A stretch of 64,000 nt of DNA from Lachnospiraceae bacterium (GTDB lineage: Bacteria; Bacillota; Clostridia; Lachnospirales; Lachnospiraceae). The notes beneath the pieces were generated by a model. The model was not told the origin of the DNA. It did no database searches and saw only the letters and a program-made list of their open reading frames with translations. The position numbers were made by a program, and so were the translations under genes. The stretch is from NCBI GenBank assembly GCA_021628825.1, contig JAJXRY010000001.1, positions 930,001 through 994,000 of the forward strand. The letters run 5' to 3'. Positions 9,735-19,292 of this stretch are shown one piece after another. Within the stretch, counting starts at the first letter, position 1; each line of letters starts with the position of its first letter.

Positions 9735-9860
9735 AATCTGCATATTACCTGCTGCACTAAATTCGCACTTCGCTTTCAGCTTGTCCTCTTTAAGTGCACA
9801 GGTATCGTTCGCACTAAGTTCAAGCTGCGCTTTCAGCTTGCTTTCACTAAGTGCTCTACA
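9735..9860 (-). repeat. Tandem ~55-bp intergenic repeat, locus 2
   Basis: Two adjacent related units. 9807-9860 matches 4815-4868 at about 50 of 54 positions, and 9735-9806 is a diverged copy. As at locus 1 it lies directly downstream of a terminator hairpin, here that of the T-box. Confidence 0.75.
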
Positions 9861-9861
9861 T

Positions 9862-10115
9862 AAAAAGTCCCATGCATTACCAAAATGCATGGGACGTATC
9901 ATACGCGGTTCCACCCTGCTTGCTCTCTGCGCCATAACGACTTACGAAAGCCTCTCAACATCTGTAACGTAGATGATACGAACCGGATTAGGGTCACTCC
10001 GAGGTAGTTTTCCATTGCTTCCTGCAAAGACATTCCCAGCACGATCTGAATCTGATCGATGTCTCTCTCTGTTACCTTCCACAATGTACTCGTCTCTTCA
10101 ACGTTTTATTCTTGA
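9862..10115 (-). promoter_or_regulatory. T-box leader, probably threonine-specific
   Basis: On the minus strand the canonical T-box GGTGGAACCGCG lies at 9904-9915, followed by a terminator (GTCCCATGCATT/ATGCATGGGAC plus T run, 9862-9895). Upstream are a GAGTA loop-E motif (10087-10091) and an AGAGAG bulge. The specifier loop reads GAAAACTACC; ACT followed by A (10006-10008) is the best specifier, a threonine codon, consistent with thrS downstream. Uncharged tRNA-Thr would prevent termination. The specifier assignment is inference. Confidence 0.75.
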
Positions 10116-10123
10116 TTTACTTC

Positions 10124-10152
10124 TAACTATGCTTTATCTTATTCCGAATCAA
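10124..10152 (-). promoter_or_regulatory. Predicted promoter of the T-box transcript
   Basis: Minus strand TTGATT, 17 bases, TAGTTA, about ten bases before the inferred 5' end of the T-box. Confidence 0.5.
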
Positions 10153-10207
10153 CGGATTTGTAAAGTACCTTTTGAGGTTTTCTTATACTTTATTTTTATG
10201 TCTTCTT

Positions 10208-10714
10208 TTATGCTTTCTTTCCGCAGCACTTCTTATACTTCTTACCACTTCCACACGGACAGGGATCGTTCGGATAAATCTTCTCCGGCTTTACAACAGT
10301 TGTCGAAAGCTTCTGGATCCGATAAAGCTCCTTACGGGTTGCTTCATCAAAAATATCTTCCCATTCCGGAAGCTCATATAACCAGTCAGCCTGTGCAGCC
10401 ACCATGTTCTTGTAGAGTAATTCCTTGTCAAAGCCAAGGTTTACTTCTGTGTCCTCTTCCATCTCTTCAATAGGGTTCTGCTCCTTCAAGCTGTCATTGA
10501 TTCCATCTAAAAATCCGGTCATGGTCATAATATCCACGCCGTACTTCTCAGCCAGTTCTTTTACGGTTCCCTTCACTACTTCATCCGGGTTCTTTAAAAG
10601 CTGTGCATAAATATCCTTTTCTTTCTGAAAATAATCTGCCCAGAGTCTCTGCAGATCTCCCTTATTTGCGGTAGCTGAATAAGCCATATCACGCCAGGTT
10701 TTAAGTAATGCCAT
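10208..10714 (-). CDS. SEC-C motif protein
   Basis: 168 residues, intact. The C-terminus carries the SEC-C zinc-binding motif (NDPCPCGSGKKYKKCCGKKA), also found at the end of SecA. The rest is mainly helical with no other recognised domain. The start at 10714 (MALLKTW) is set by AGGAGG seven bases upstream rather than by the longer frame. Possible roles are nucleic-acid or ribosome association, as for other small SEC-C proteins; nothing in the context decides this. Confidence 0.85.
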   Translation of the reverse strand: MALLKTWRDMAYSATANKGDLQRLWADYFQKEKDIYAQLLKNPDEVVKGTVKELAEKYGVDIMTMTGFLDGINDSLKEQNPIEEMEEDTEVNLGFDKELLYKNMVAAQADWLYELPEWEDIFDEATRKELYRIQKLSTTVVKPEKIYPNDPCPCGSGKKYKKCCGKKA

Positions 10715-10837
10715 TGTTAATTCCTCCTGATTGTCTGATACTCCAGACAATGATTCGTATAGATTACGTAAATTACTTACGCTTCTGTATTATAACCCAG
10801 ATTCTGCAAATTGTAAACCATACAATCCATCCTATAC

Positions 10838-10866
10838 TCAAAGAGGCCGCCATAAGGCAGCCTCCC
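10838..10866 (-). terminator. Terminator of the feo operon
   Basis: Arms GAGGCTGCC and GGCGGCCTC around TTAT, then TTT, just after the small gene at 10875-11027. Confidence 0.7.
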
Positions 10867-10874
10867 TTTAGGTA

Positions 10875-11027
10875 CTATTTCATCTCTTTTGACTGGTGAC
10901 AGGCCATACCGCATCCGGCACAGTTGCCACCACATGAGGATTTCCCACTTCGTTTATCCTTAACCATCTTGTAAATGACTGCACCAACGATGGCACATAA
11001 CACAAGAAGTACGATTGCTGTTCCCAT
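10875..11027 (-). CDS. FeoB-associated Cys-rich membrane protein
   Basis: 50 residues: an N-terminal membrane helix (AIVLLVLCAIVGAVIY), a basic patch, then a Cys cluster SCGGNCAGCGMACHQ. This matches the small FeoB-associated Cys-rich membrane family encoded after feoB in many Clostridia, suspected to help ferrous iron transport or electron/metal transfer at the membrane. It is the last gene of the feo operon, 43 bases after feoB, with AGGATG upstream of the ATG and a terminator after it. Confidence 0.85.
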   Translation of the reverse strand: MGTAIVLLVLCAIVGAVIYKMVKDKRSGKSSCGGNCAGCGMACHQSKEMK

Positions 11028-11070
11028 AGTCATCCTCCTTTTCTATCGCTTTTTCTTTATTATCTGATAT

Positions 11071-13233
11071 TTATTTCAGTTTTGCAAGTTGCTTATCAGA
11101 AGTCTTTAAGGTTGTGCTCTCCTTGTAAGGACGAACCAGCAGATAAATGAATCCTGCTACAAGTAAGAAAGCAACAACAGTTCCAAATCCGAATGCGCCC
11201 GTTGTAAACAAGGTACCAATCTGGTAAATGCACAGGGAGACAATATATGCCAAGCCACACTGATAGCTAATTGCGAACCAGAACCACTTTGCATTGTTCA
11301 TTTCACGCTTGATTGCACCCATAGCTGCGAAACAGGGAGCACACAAAAGGTTGAATACCAGGAATCCGTATGCAGCAATCGGAGTCATAACCTGTGCCAG
11401 GCTTCCCCAGATTTCTGCCCCATCTTCTGCAACTTCCGAAAAAAACCAAAGAGCAGACCGAAAGTTGCTACAACATTTTTCCTTTGCAATCAGACCACTA
11501 ACTGCGGCAACTGCCATCTTCCAGCCTTCGCCCATCTGTGTCCAGCCAAGAGGAGTGAAGATCCATGCGATCGCACTACCGATCTTAGCCAGGATACTAT
11601 CATTCAGTTGTTCAGCCTCTAACATTCCAAAGCCGCCGTCTGTCCATCCAAAGCTCATTAAGAACCAGAGAATGATGGTAGAAAGAAGGATGATTGTGCC
11701 TGCCTTCTTAATGAAGGACCAGCCTCTTTCCCATACACCTCTTAATACATTGCCAACGGTAGGCCAGTGATATGCGGGAAGCTCCATAACGAACGGTGCA
11801 GGATCACCTGCGAACATCTTTGTTTTCTTTAAAATAATACCGGAACAGATAATTGCTGCAACACCTACGAAATATGCACTCCATGAAACCCATCCTGCAT
11901 TGTCGAAGAATGCACCTGCAATCAGGGCAATAATCGGAAGCTTTGCTCCACAGGGAACAAATGTGGTAGTCATGATGGTCATCTTACGGTCTCTGTCGTT
12001 TTCGATGGTACGGGATGCCATAACGCCCGGAACACCACAGCCGGAGCCGATCAGCATGGGAATAAAGCTCTTTCCGGAAAGACCAAACTTACGGAAGATA
12101 CGATCCATAATGAATGCGACACGGGCCATATATCCACAGGACTCTAAGAATGCCAGGAACAGGAACAGTACCAGCATCTGAGGTACGAATCCAAGTACAG
12201 CACCAACACCGGAGATAATACCGTCTACGATAAGTCCGGTCAGCCAGTCTGCACAGCCAATGCTTTCAAACAGGCCCTGTGCACCGGGAACAATCCATTC
12301 ACCAAACAGGGTATCATTGGTCCAGTCTGTTAAGAACGCACCAACGGTTGTTACGGATACATAATATACTAAGAACATAACCACTGCGAAGATTGGCAAT
12401 GCAGCGATACGGTTGGTAACCACGCGGTCGATCTTGTCGGATACGGTTAACTGCTTTTTGCTCTTCTTTACGTAGCACTCTTTAATAACGGAAGAAATGT
12501 AAATATATCTTTCGTTGGTGATAATACTTTCGGTATCATCATCCATTTCCTTTTTCGATGGAAGCGATTTCTGCGGATACATCCGGAACCTTCTTCATCT
12601 GCTGTGCGATCTTGTCATCACGCTCTAACAGCTTGATAGCGAAGAATCTCTTCTGTTCCTCGGGAACATCACTGCCAAGCTTTGCTTCGATGGATTCCAG
12701 TACATTTTCAACTTTGGTATTGAACTTATGTACCTTGGTGGCGGTTCCAACATTTGCTGCAACAACGGCTGCTTCTGCTGCCTTCTGGATACCGGTACCC
12801 TTTAAAGCGGAGATTTCAACAACAGCTGCACAGCCCATCTTTTCTTTTTAACTTGTCAAGATTGATCTTATCACCACTCTTGTTTACCAGGTCCATCATG
12901 TTGACAGCCATAACAACCGGAATACCAAGTTCCATTAACTGTGTAGACAGATACAGGTTACGCTCGATGTTCGTACCATCTACGATATTTAAGATGGCGT
13001 CCGGACGCTCTGCGATCAGATAATTTCTGGCAACAACCTCCTCTAAGGTGTAAGGAGAAAGGGAATAAATACCCGGAAGGTCCATGATGATAACATCCTT
13101 ATGGCCTTTCAGCTTTCCTTCCTTTTTCTACGGTAACTCCCGGCCAGTTTCCTACGAACTGGTTAGAGCCTGTCAATGCATTAAATAACGTGGTCTTTCC
13201 ACAGTTCGGATTACCTGCTAATGCAATTTTCAT
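11071..13233 (-). CDS. feoB: Ferrous iron transporter FeoB, several frameshifts
   Basis: Inner-membrane Fe(II) transporter with an N-terminal G domain. The G1 motif GNPNCGKT follows the start, then DLPGIYSLSPY (G3) and VNMMD (G4), a helical domain and the multi-helix Gate region (GSGCGVPGVMASRT, CGAKLPIIALI). The gene is split by extra A residues near 13130, 12845 and 12555, and has a pair of compensating insertions near 11440-11480 that garble a dozen residues (should read AKENVVATFGLLFGFSEV). Joined, it has a normal length of about 719 residues. It follows two feoA genes and is under the operator-bearing promoter at 13860. Confidence 0.92.
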
Positions 13234-13271
13234 AATTTTACTTCCTTTCTGTCTGCTCTATATTATTTGTA

Positions 13272-13495
13272 TTATTCAACTTCGATCATTTCTGCATCGG
13301 CTTTACGCAGGGATAATTCATATCCGCGGACCGTTACTTCGATCGGATCTCCCAAGGGTGCTACTTTACGTACGAATACTTCTACGCCCTTTGTGATTCC
13401 CATATCCATAATTCTTCTCTTTACAGGACCTTCACCATTTAATTTTTGTCACTTTGACTGTCTGCCCACAGGCAACTTCTTTTAATGTTTTTCAT
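13272..13495 (-). CDS. feoA: FeoA family protein (second copy), two insertions
   Basis: After removing one A from each of two A runs the frame gives 73 residues starting MKTLKEVACGQTVKVTKLNG, with the SH3-like FeoA pattern KRRIMDMGITKGVEVFVRKVAPLGDPIEVTVRGYELSLRK (DMGI, PLGDP and LSLRK are the signature parts). FeoA is a small cytosolic partner of FeoB. It lies 38 bases upstream of feoB and 73 bases downstream of the other feoA copy. Confidence 0.85.
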
Positions 13496-13568
13496 CTCTT
13501 TCCTTCTTTCTACAACATTTTTATAATATTATGTGATTCAATCCCTATCATGACGATCGAATGGGCAC

Positions 13569-13788
13569 TCACATCACCATAACCTTATTCGCCATATCCC
13601 TTCCGATTGCAACACGGGAACCCTTGACATTGACAATAATGTTACCATCAATCTGGGATACTACTGTTACCTCTCCGCCGGATACAAAACCAAGATTCTC
13701 AAGAAATTTTCTGGTTTCTTCTTTGCCGCCGACCTTACAGATTGTATTGATTTCGCCTTCTTTTTACCATAGATAGTGGCATACTCAT
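13569..13788 (-). CDS. feoA: FeoA family protein (first copy), one insertion
   Basis: The corrected frame (one A less in the run near 13747) encodes 72 residues: MSMPLSMVKEGE, then KVGGKEETRKFLENLGF, VSGGEVTVV, and the C-terminal strand VNVKGSRVAIGRDMANKVMV. This is the FeoA SH3-like fold. Two feoA genes before feoB is the common clostridial arrangement. It is the first gene of the operon, about 70 bases downstream of the promoter and operator pair. Confidence 0.85.
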
Positions 13789-13856
13789 TACCTTCTTTCT
13801 CCTTTGATTCGGTTTCTCCTCATTTGTAATTGAGAGTGATTTTCATTTATTTCATG

Positions 13857-13895
13857 GTTAGTATATGCTAACGTTTATTAGTTGTCAATAACTAA
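13857..13895 (-). promoter_or_regulatory. feo promoter with two inverted-repeat operators
   Basis: Minus strand TTGACA (13883-13888), 17 bases, TATACT (13860-13865): a near-perfect sigma-A promoter. Two palindromes cover it: GTTAGTATATGCTAAC at 13857-13872 over the -10 box and TTAGTTGTCAATAACTAA at 13878-13895 over the -35 box. The TTAG/CTAA half-sites resemble DtxR/IdeR boxes, and a DtxR-family gene starts 120 bases away on the other strand. Confidence 0.85.
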
Positions 13896-14013
13896 ATAGG
13901 AAAAATTTATCAACTTTCTTTTCAATTCATGGGTGCAAGAAATCGAAAGATGGTGTATACTGGAAAACAGGTATTAGATTACATAGTAAGTGGGAAATGA
14001 ATGGGAGGAACAC

Positions 14014-14385
14014 ATGCATAACAACCAATCATCTGAAGATTATCTGGAAACGATATTAGTCTTAAGCAAACAGAAGCCCGTAGTACGGTCCATTGATATT
14101 GTTGAGGAATTAGGTTACAAGAAATCCAGTATCAGTGTTGCCATGAAGAATCTGCGGGAACGTAACCATATTGAAATGTCCAAAGAAGGCTTCATCACCC
14201 TGACTCCATCCGGCCGTCAGATCGCTGAGATGATCTACGACCGTCATCAGTGTCTGACGAAGTGGCTCACCGCTCTTGGCGTGGATCCTGCTGTTGCAGC
14301 CGAGGATGCCTGCCAGATGGAACATGTCATCAGTCAGGAAAGCTTTGAAGCCATTAAGAAACATATTGCCCAAGTGATTGAATAA
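14014..14385 (+). CDS. DtxR/MntR-family metal-dependent regulator
   Basis: 123 residues with an N-terminal winged helix-turn-helix (SSEDYLETILVLSKQ, VRSIDIVEELGYKKSSISVAMKNL) and a metal-binding dimerisation part (RHQCLTKWLTALGVDPAVAAEDACQMEHVIS), with the DtxR-type Cys, Glu and His ligands visible. GGGAGG five bases upstream fixes the start at 14014. It is divergent from the feo operon and is the obvious candidate to repress it with Fe(II); it lacks the SH3 domain, like MntR. Its 3' end overlaps the convergent LysR gene by 32 bases. A TATACT at 13956 is a possible -10 box. Confidence 0.88.
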   Translation: MHNNQSSEDYLETILVLSKQKPVVRSIDIVEELGYKKSSISVAMKNLRERNHIEMSKEGFITLTPSGRQIAEMIYDRHQCLTKWLTALGVDPAVAAEDACQMEHVISQESFEAIKKHIAQVIE

Positions 14386-15248
14386 AGGAAATAAACTCTT
14401 CCGCCACGTGCGAAAGTGTATGATTTTTCTTCCAAATGAGTGCATATGAAGCATAAGCGTCTGGATGATCCACTCTCCGCACACAGACATCCTGTTCACG
14501 GATCAGTGCCGAAATAGATTCCGGATAGATAGAGATTCCAACTCCATGAAGGCTTAGTTCATATGCATTCATCATATGTGCGATGCGTCCCCGGATCACC
14601 GGCATCTTCCCGGATGCATCGAACCACTTGTCGATTTCCCCTTTTCTGGATTCTCTGGAAGGGATTAACAGATCATAAGGAAGAAGTTCTTCCGGGCGCA
14701 CCGGCTTCGTTCCTTCTACATATAAAGGATGTCCCTTCGGAATCATCGCCACCCACGGCTCTTCATAAACCGGATATACATGAAACTCTTCCGTATTATA
14801 TGGCGCTGTAATCATGGCAAGCTCACACAGTCCCTTCGTCACCTGGTTATTCACATCGTCCGTATTTCCATTCCACAGATTATACTGCACATGAGGATGC
14901 TTTTTTTGAAACGCCGCAATCCATTCTGCAAAAAGACGTGGCCCGCATCCTTCTACCGATGCAATATAAAGCGTTCCCTGAAGTCCCTCTTTCCGCTCCT
15001 TTACTTCCTCTTCCGAACGGTTCACGAGATCGAGAATCTGCGTTGCATACTGTAAAAACAGTTCTCCTTCTTCTGTCAAGGTAACCTTATGCGGTGTTCG
15101 CACGAACAAAGACGTGCCAAGCTCGGCTTCCAGATCCTGAATTTGACGGCTGAGCGGCGGCTGTGCAATCGCCAGCTTCTCGGCGGCTCTTGTGAAATTC
15201 TTTTTCTTCTGCAACGGCTTTAAAATATCGGATATGTCGAAGTTCCAT
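14354..15248 (-). CDS. LysR-family transcriptional regulator, one insertion
   Basis: About 297 residues after removing one A from the run near 15200. The first residues MELRHIRYFKAVAEE and the HTH (NFTRAAEKLAIAQPPLSRQIQDLEAELGTSLF) are canonical LysR; the C-terminus is the two-lobed effector domain (YIASVEGCGPRLF, CELAMITAPY, HGVGISIYPES). Effector unknown. It lies downstream of a membrane-protein gene on the same strand and is convergent with the DtxR gene. Confidence 0.9.
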
Positions 15249-15356
15249 ACAGTCTGTTTCCTTTCCGGCTTTTTGGCTTATGTTCCTTTTTGAGTTTCTG
15301 TCATTTATTTCATATGAAATGTTTCGGTTGATTTTTGAAGCGAAATAATGTTTCAA

Positions 15357-16001
15357 CTATATCCCTGCAATAATGAGCAGAATGGACATCAGCATATATC
15401 CTGTTCCCAGTCCCCCGATCACCCGGACTCTGCATTTTTTCAGTATCATTACAACAACTAAAGCCCCTATCGGGTTCAAAAGCAGGCACCACTTTGAAAC
15501 CGCAAGCGCTCCTGTGATAATCGCGATTGCCACAAGTATCGTTCCTCCAAACCAAAGAGCCACCCCTCCGATCAACATGGGCACTCTGGTAACCGGATCA
15601 ATGGCTTTCATAATTTCAGCACTTTCGTCATCGGATACCTTTTTACACAGTTTCTGATACAATAATGGCTTCATGCAGAAATACAGATGACACAAAAGAC
15701 CGGTGTAACATCCGATCAGGGTATTGATCCGCAGTGCAAGTGCCAGCGGCGTACTTTCTTTTGCAATCAGATCGGCCAGCAGCCACAGAGTAATATAAGC
15801 GCCCGGCTGTCCTAAGAAAGAAAGCCAGAAGGATACCTTAAATCTTTTTGCTGGCACTTCTGCCCACCACGGATTAATTCCATTCATGGATATTCCCTCA
15901 TCGGCACCCGCCTTGCCCGGTCTGACAAGCGGCACATCGGCCAGTGCTGCCACAAAATTACTGATGATTCCAAGTACTCCAAAAACAACATAGATATTCA
16001 C
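15357..16001 (-). CDS. Integral membrane protein (DUF6796-like)
   Basis: Intact, about 214 residues, with six or so hydrophobic segments (NIYVVFGVLGIISNFVAAL at the start, VALWFGGTILVAIAIITGAL and GYMLMSILLIIAGI near the end). The motif FWLSFLGQPGAY lies at the second helix. The start is a GTG at 16001, five or six bases spacing after GGGAGG rather than the earlier in-frame ATG. It resembles DUF6796 proteins common in gut Firmicutes, function unknown. It may be controlled by the LysR gene just downstream. Confidence 0.65.
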   Translation of the reverse strand: MNIYVVFGVLGIISNFVAALADVPLVRPGKAGADEGISMNGINPWWAEVPAKRFKVSFWLSFLGQPGAYITLWLLADLIAKESTPLALALRINTLIGCYTGLLCHLYFCMKPLLYQKLCKKVSDDESAEIMKAIDPVTRVPMLIGGVALWFGGTILVAIAIITGALAVSKWCLLLNPIGALVVVMILKKCRVRVIGGLGTGYMLMSILLIIAGI

Positions 16002-16274
16002 TTTCTTTTCCTCCCTGCATTCAATTGTTAGTCGCAACAAACTTCATTCTATATCATACTTCATCTTTTAGCAACTAATTGTAAACATCTTTCTAAGAAC
16101 TAACAAAGAAGTGGAGACGGAAACGGACTAAGTTCGAGGTGAATGCATGGCATAAGAAGTCAGCATATACTAACTTCTGTGTCAATAAGATATTACTGCT
16201 GTAAAGGCTCTCCATTCTCATCAAGCACTGACACGTTTACGGCAAGTCCCTTTCTACTCTTTTTAGACGGTCTT

Positions 16275-17455
16275 TTATAAAACCTTCCTGATCCGTTCCA
16301 GACATTCCGTAAGAGTTGCCCTGGGAGCTGCTACATTGATGCGTTGGAAGCCCGCTCCTGTACCGCCGAAAATCCTTCCGCTGTCAAGCCACAGCTTTGC
16401 CTCATAAATGATCCTGTGGTCCAGTTCCTCCGGACCAAGTCCGCATCCCCGGAAATCCAGCCATAGAAGATATGTACCCTCTCCGTCAATTACCGTTACT
16501 CCCGGAAGGTTCTCCTTCACATATTCTTTCACGTAACGGATATTTTTCTCCAACGTAAGACATCATCTGTTCATACCATTTATCTCCCTGCCCGTAGGCT
16601 GCTTTGGCTGCCACAAGTCCCAACACGCTTAACTGACTGATTCCTGCTGCATCCACCTCATGACGGAATCGCTGTCTCAGCTCCCGGTTCGGAATGAAAA
16701 TATTGGAAATCAGCATACTGGCAAGATTGAACGTCTTGCTCGGTGAGGTACAGATTACGGAAATCTCCTCATATTCCTTCTTCACAGAGGCAAACACCGT
16801 GTGCTCTCCCTGAAATACAAAATCATTGTGGATTTCATCACTTACCACCTTCACGCCATGCTTCACACACAGATCTCCCATGGCGGTCAGTTCTTCCTTC
16901 GTAAATACACGGCCCGTCGGATTATGCGGACTGCACAGAAGGAACAGCTTCACATGATGCTCCACGATTTTTCCTTTTCAAAGTCTGCAAGATCAATATG
17001 ATACCGGTTATCCTCTCCTAAATACAGGTCATTGCTTACAACGACTCTTCCGTTGTCCCGGATCACCTCGGAAAAACGGATAATATACCGGCTGCTGGAT
17101 CAGGACACTGTCACCTTTTTCTGTAAAAGCCTTTACTGCCATGGCAAGTGCAAAGACTACTCCCGGCGTTTTAATGAGCCATTCGGGACGGATCTCCCAA
17201 TTATGGTGTCTTCGCATCCATCCGGCAACTTCCTTAAAGTACTCCTCTCCGGATTCACTGTAACCGAAAATTCCATGCTTCGTCCGTTCGATCACGGCAT
17301 CCTCCACATAAGAAGTCGTCTTAAAGTCCATATCGGCCACCCAGAGCGGCAATACATCCTCCGGCATTCCTCTCCTTACCGCAAAATCATATTTTAAACA
17401 ATCGGTTCCTCTCCGATTAACGATCTCATCAAAAATTTAAATTTCTCTCCGGCAT
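16275..17455 (-). CDS. MalY/PatB-type C-S beta-lyase (aminotransferase fold), several frameshifts
   Basis: PLP enzyme that releases homocysteine, pyruvate and ammonia from cystathionine, or sulfide from cysteine. Pieces in order: NFDEIVNRRGT and LPLWVADMDF at the N-terminus, LLCSPHNPTGRVF, DEIHNDFVF, and SPSKTFNLA with the PLP lysine, then a C-terminal FGGTGAGFQRINVA. Breaks near 17445, 17380, 17070-17000 and 16540 join into about 390 residues, the family size. The start at 17455 follows AAAGGATG. The next gene upstream is another transsulfuration enzyme, so a role in methionine or cysteine metabolism is likely. Confidence 0.82.
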
Positions 17456-17516
17456 ACAGATTCATCCTTTCCGTAAATGCTGTTATTCATCCAACTCGTG
17501 ATCATGATCTCCAATA

Positions 17517-18669
17517 CTATTGTAAGGATGCAAACACCTCAGACAATTCCCCAAGCAGATCCTCAATATCCTCAATTCCGGTGGACAGCCGGAGTGTACA
17601 GGGTGTGATTCCGTTCTTTAAACGTACCTCCTCCGGCACGTCGGCATGTGTCTGTGTCGTCGGATAGGTAATTAAGGTTTCTACGCCGCCAAGGCTCTCC
17701 GCAAATTTAATCATCCGGACCTGTTTCAGAATCTGTAAGGCATGCTCCTTCGAATCCACCCGGAAGGTAATCATGGATCCAAAGCCTCTTGCCTGCTTCT
17801 TCATAATTTCATATCCCGGATGCTCCGGCAGACCGGGATAATAAACCTTTTGGACAGTACTCTGTGTCTTTAACCATTCTGCGATTCTGATGGCATTTTC
17901 CTGTGACCGTTCCATACGGATTCCAAGCGTTTTCATGCCGCGCAGGATCAGCCAGCAGTCAAAGGGTGCCAGCCCCGCACCCGTTGTTTTAATTAAGAAC
18001 CGCAGTCTGTCCCTGACCTCTTCGTTATTGGTCACCAGAAAGCCTGCCAGTGTATCGTTATGTCCGCCAAGGAACTTGGTTCCGCTATGAACCACAATAT
18101 CTGCTCCCAGCTTTAACGGATTCTGGAAATATGGGGATAAAAAAGTATTATCCACAATCAGTAATAAACCATGCTTCTTTGCAATCTTCGCGATGGCTGC
18201 AATATCCGAAACATTCATCATCGGATTGGTCGGTGTCTCAATATAGATTGCCTTCGTATTATCCTGAATGGCACCTTCAATATCATCTTCCGCACAGTTT
18301 AAATGAGTAAATTCATAGTTGTTCTTTTTATTCACATGGTCAAACAACCGGATGCTTCCACCATATAAGTCAGCTTCGACAATCAGATGATCCCCCGGCC
18401 TGAACAGCTCCATCAGCAGGGTAATCGCTGCCATTCCGGTAGAAAGTGCAAAGGCATCAATTCCACTCTCAAGACCTGCTATCATCTTTTTCCAGATGTT
18501 CCCTTGTGGGATTCTGCAGTCTGCTGTAATCATATCCGGTGCTCTGTCCTGCCTGTGGATGCTCATAGGTTGCCGTCTGATAAATGGGGTAACTGATTGC
18601 CCCATAGTGTTCTAATTTTCCTTCGGTCTCCTCCAGATGGAGACATCGTGTGTTCAGTCCTCTTTCCAT
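17517..18669 (-). CDS. Cys/Met metabolism PLP enzyme (MetB/MetC family), one insertion
   Basis: Transsulfuration enzyme: cystathionine gamma-synthase or beta-lyase, or methionine gamma-lyase; sequence alone does not decide. Signatures: GYDYSRLQNPTR near the N-terminus, ALSTGMAAI, YGGSIRLFDHV, ETPTNPMMNV, VDNTFLSPY, and SGTKFLGGHND with the PLP lysine. One extra A near 18490 splits the frame. The start at 18669 has AGGAGG eight bases upstream; a longer frame begins at 18705. A palindromic MET-box-like site lies 95 bases upstream, shared with the metN promoter region. Confidence 0.85.
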
Positions 18670-18763
18670 GTGTCCTGCCTCCTGATGTTCTTTTCTTTTG
18701 CTCATATGGTCACTTTACCATAATCATTTATTGCTGTATAGTTTATATCTTTTTATTACAGGT

Positions 18764-18780
18764 TATAGATTGAATCTATA
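18764..18780. promoter_or_regulatory. MET-box-like operator, site 1
   Basis: Perfect palindrome TATAGATTGAATCTATA, 95 bases upstream of the MetB/MetC-family gene. It differs in one base from the site at 27134-27150 upstream of metN. It has the same length and AT/TA flanks as the streptococcal MET-box bound by LysR-type MtaR/MetR. Confidence 0.7.
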
Positions 18781-18800
18781 TCTCATTCATACCTGTCCGG

Positions 18801-18863
18801 TTTGCTGAATCATTTTTCTTACGGTCCTGGCAGTAAATGCTTCGACCTGTACTGAATAGTTAC
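18801..18863 (-). repeat. 132-bp palindromic intergenic repeat, half copy A
   Basis: The last 34 bases (GCAGTAAATGCTTCG through GTTAC) are identical to the reverse complement of the left end of copy D at 57227. Only one half of the element is present. Its terminal GTAAC supplies the stop codon of the yolD-like gene. Confidence 0.8.
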
Positions 18864-19292
18864 CTTATTACAATATATGATATGGAAACAATCCGCTCCA
18901 TGGAAATTCCAATTCCACTATCCATCCGGATGACATGCTCCACTTCATCGATCTTCTTCACCGTGCCGGTATCAGTAAGATAAGCGCCTCCGCTCTTCCT
19001 TGCATCGGGCTGAAAATAAGTAATGGTTACCTGCAATCTTTTCGGACAGATGCTGCGCAATTTCGGAAAGCTGCTCATTGATCCTTGCAACCTCTGTTTC
19101 ATCCAGTGTCACCTGTTCTTCCGTAAGTCGCTGTGTCTCACTGATTGCCGCATCGTAACCGGTAAGTGCTGCAAACGGCGAAAACTGCGCTGCCCGGTCA
19201 TGGAGAGACATAGACCTCCGTTCTGCGGACTGATGATGCGGCAGGTCAAGGAGATCGTCATACCGGTGTTTATCCTCATAATATTCACTCAT
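18860..19292 (-). CDS. YolD-like protein, one insertion
   Basis: About 143 residues once an extra base near 19030 is removed. The N-terminus (DDLLDLPHHQSAERRSMSLHDRAAQFSPFAALTGYD) is the YolD-family pattern; the C-terminus (VTITYFQPDARKSGGAYLTDTGTVKKID) is its usual beta part. YolD proteins accompany Y-family polymerases in Firmicutes chromosomes, plasmids and phages and are thought to modulate them. The gene overlaps the polymerase stop by four bases, so the two are translationally coupled. Its own stop codon lies inside a repeat element. Confidence 0.8.

Noticed and set aside
9684..9935. An 83-residue open frame across the tandem repeat and T-box terminator
   Set aside because: It crosses a terminator hairpin and a repeat array, has no ribosome site, and resembles the frame at 4719-4934 only because the DNA repeat is shared.
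9899..10084. A 61-residue open frame on the minus strand
   Set aside because: It coincides with the T-box leader; RNA motifs explain the conservation better.
16172..16265. A short minus-strand stretch encoding KKSRKGLAVNVSVLDENG and a stop
   Set aside because: It looks somewhat protein-like but has no start, no ribosome site and no recognised family. The rest of 16002-16274 shows nothing.
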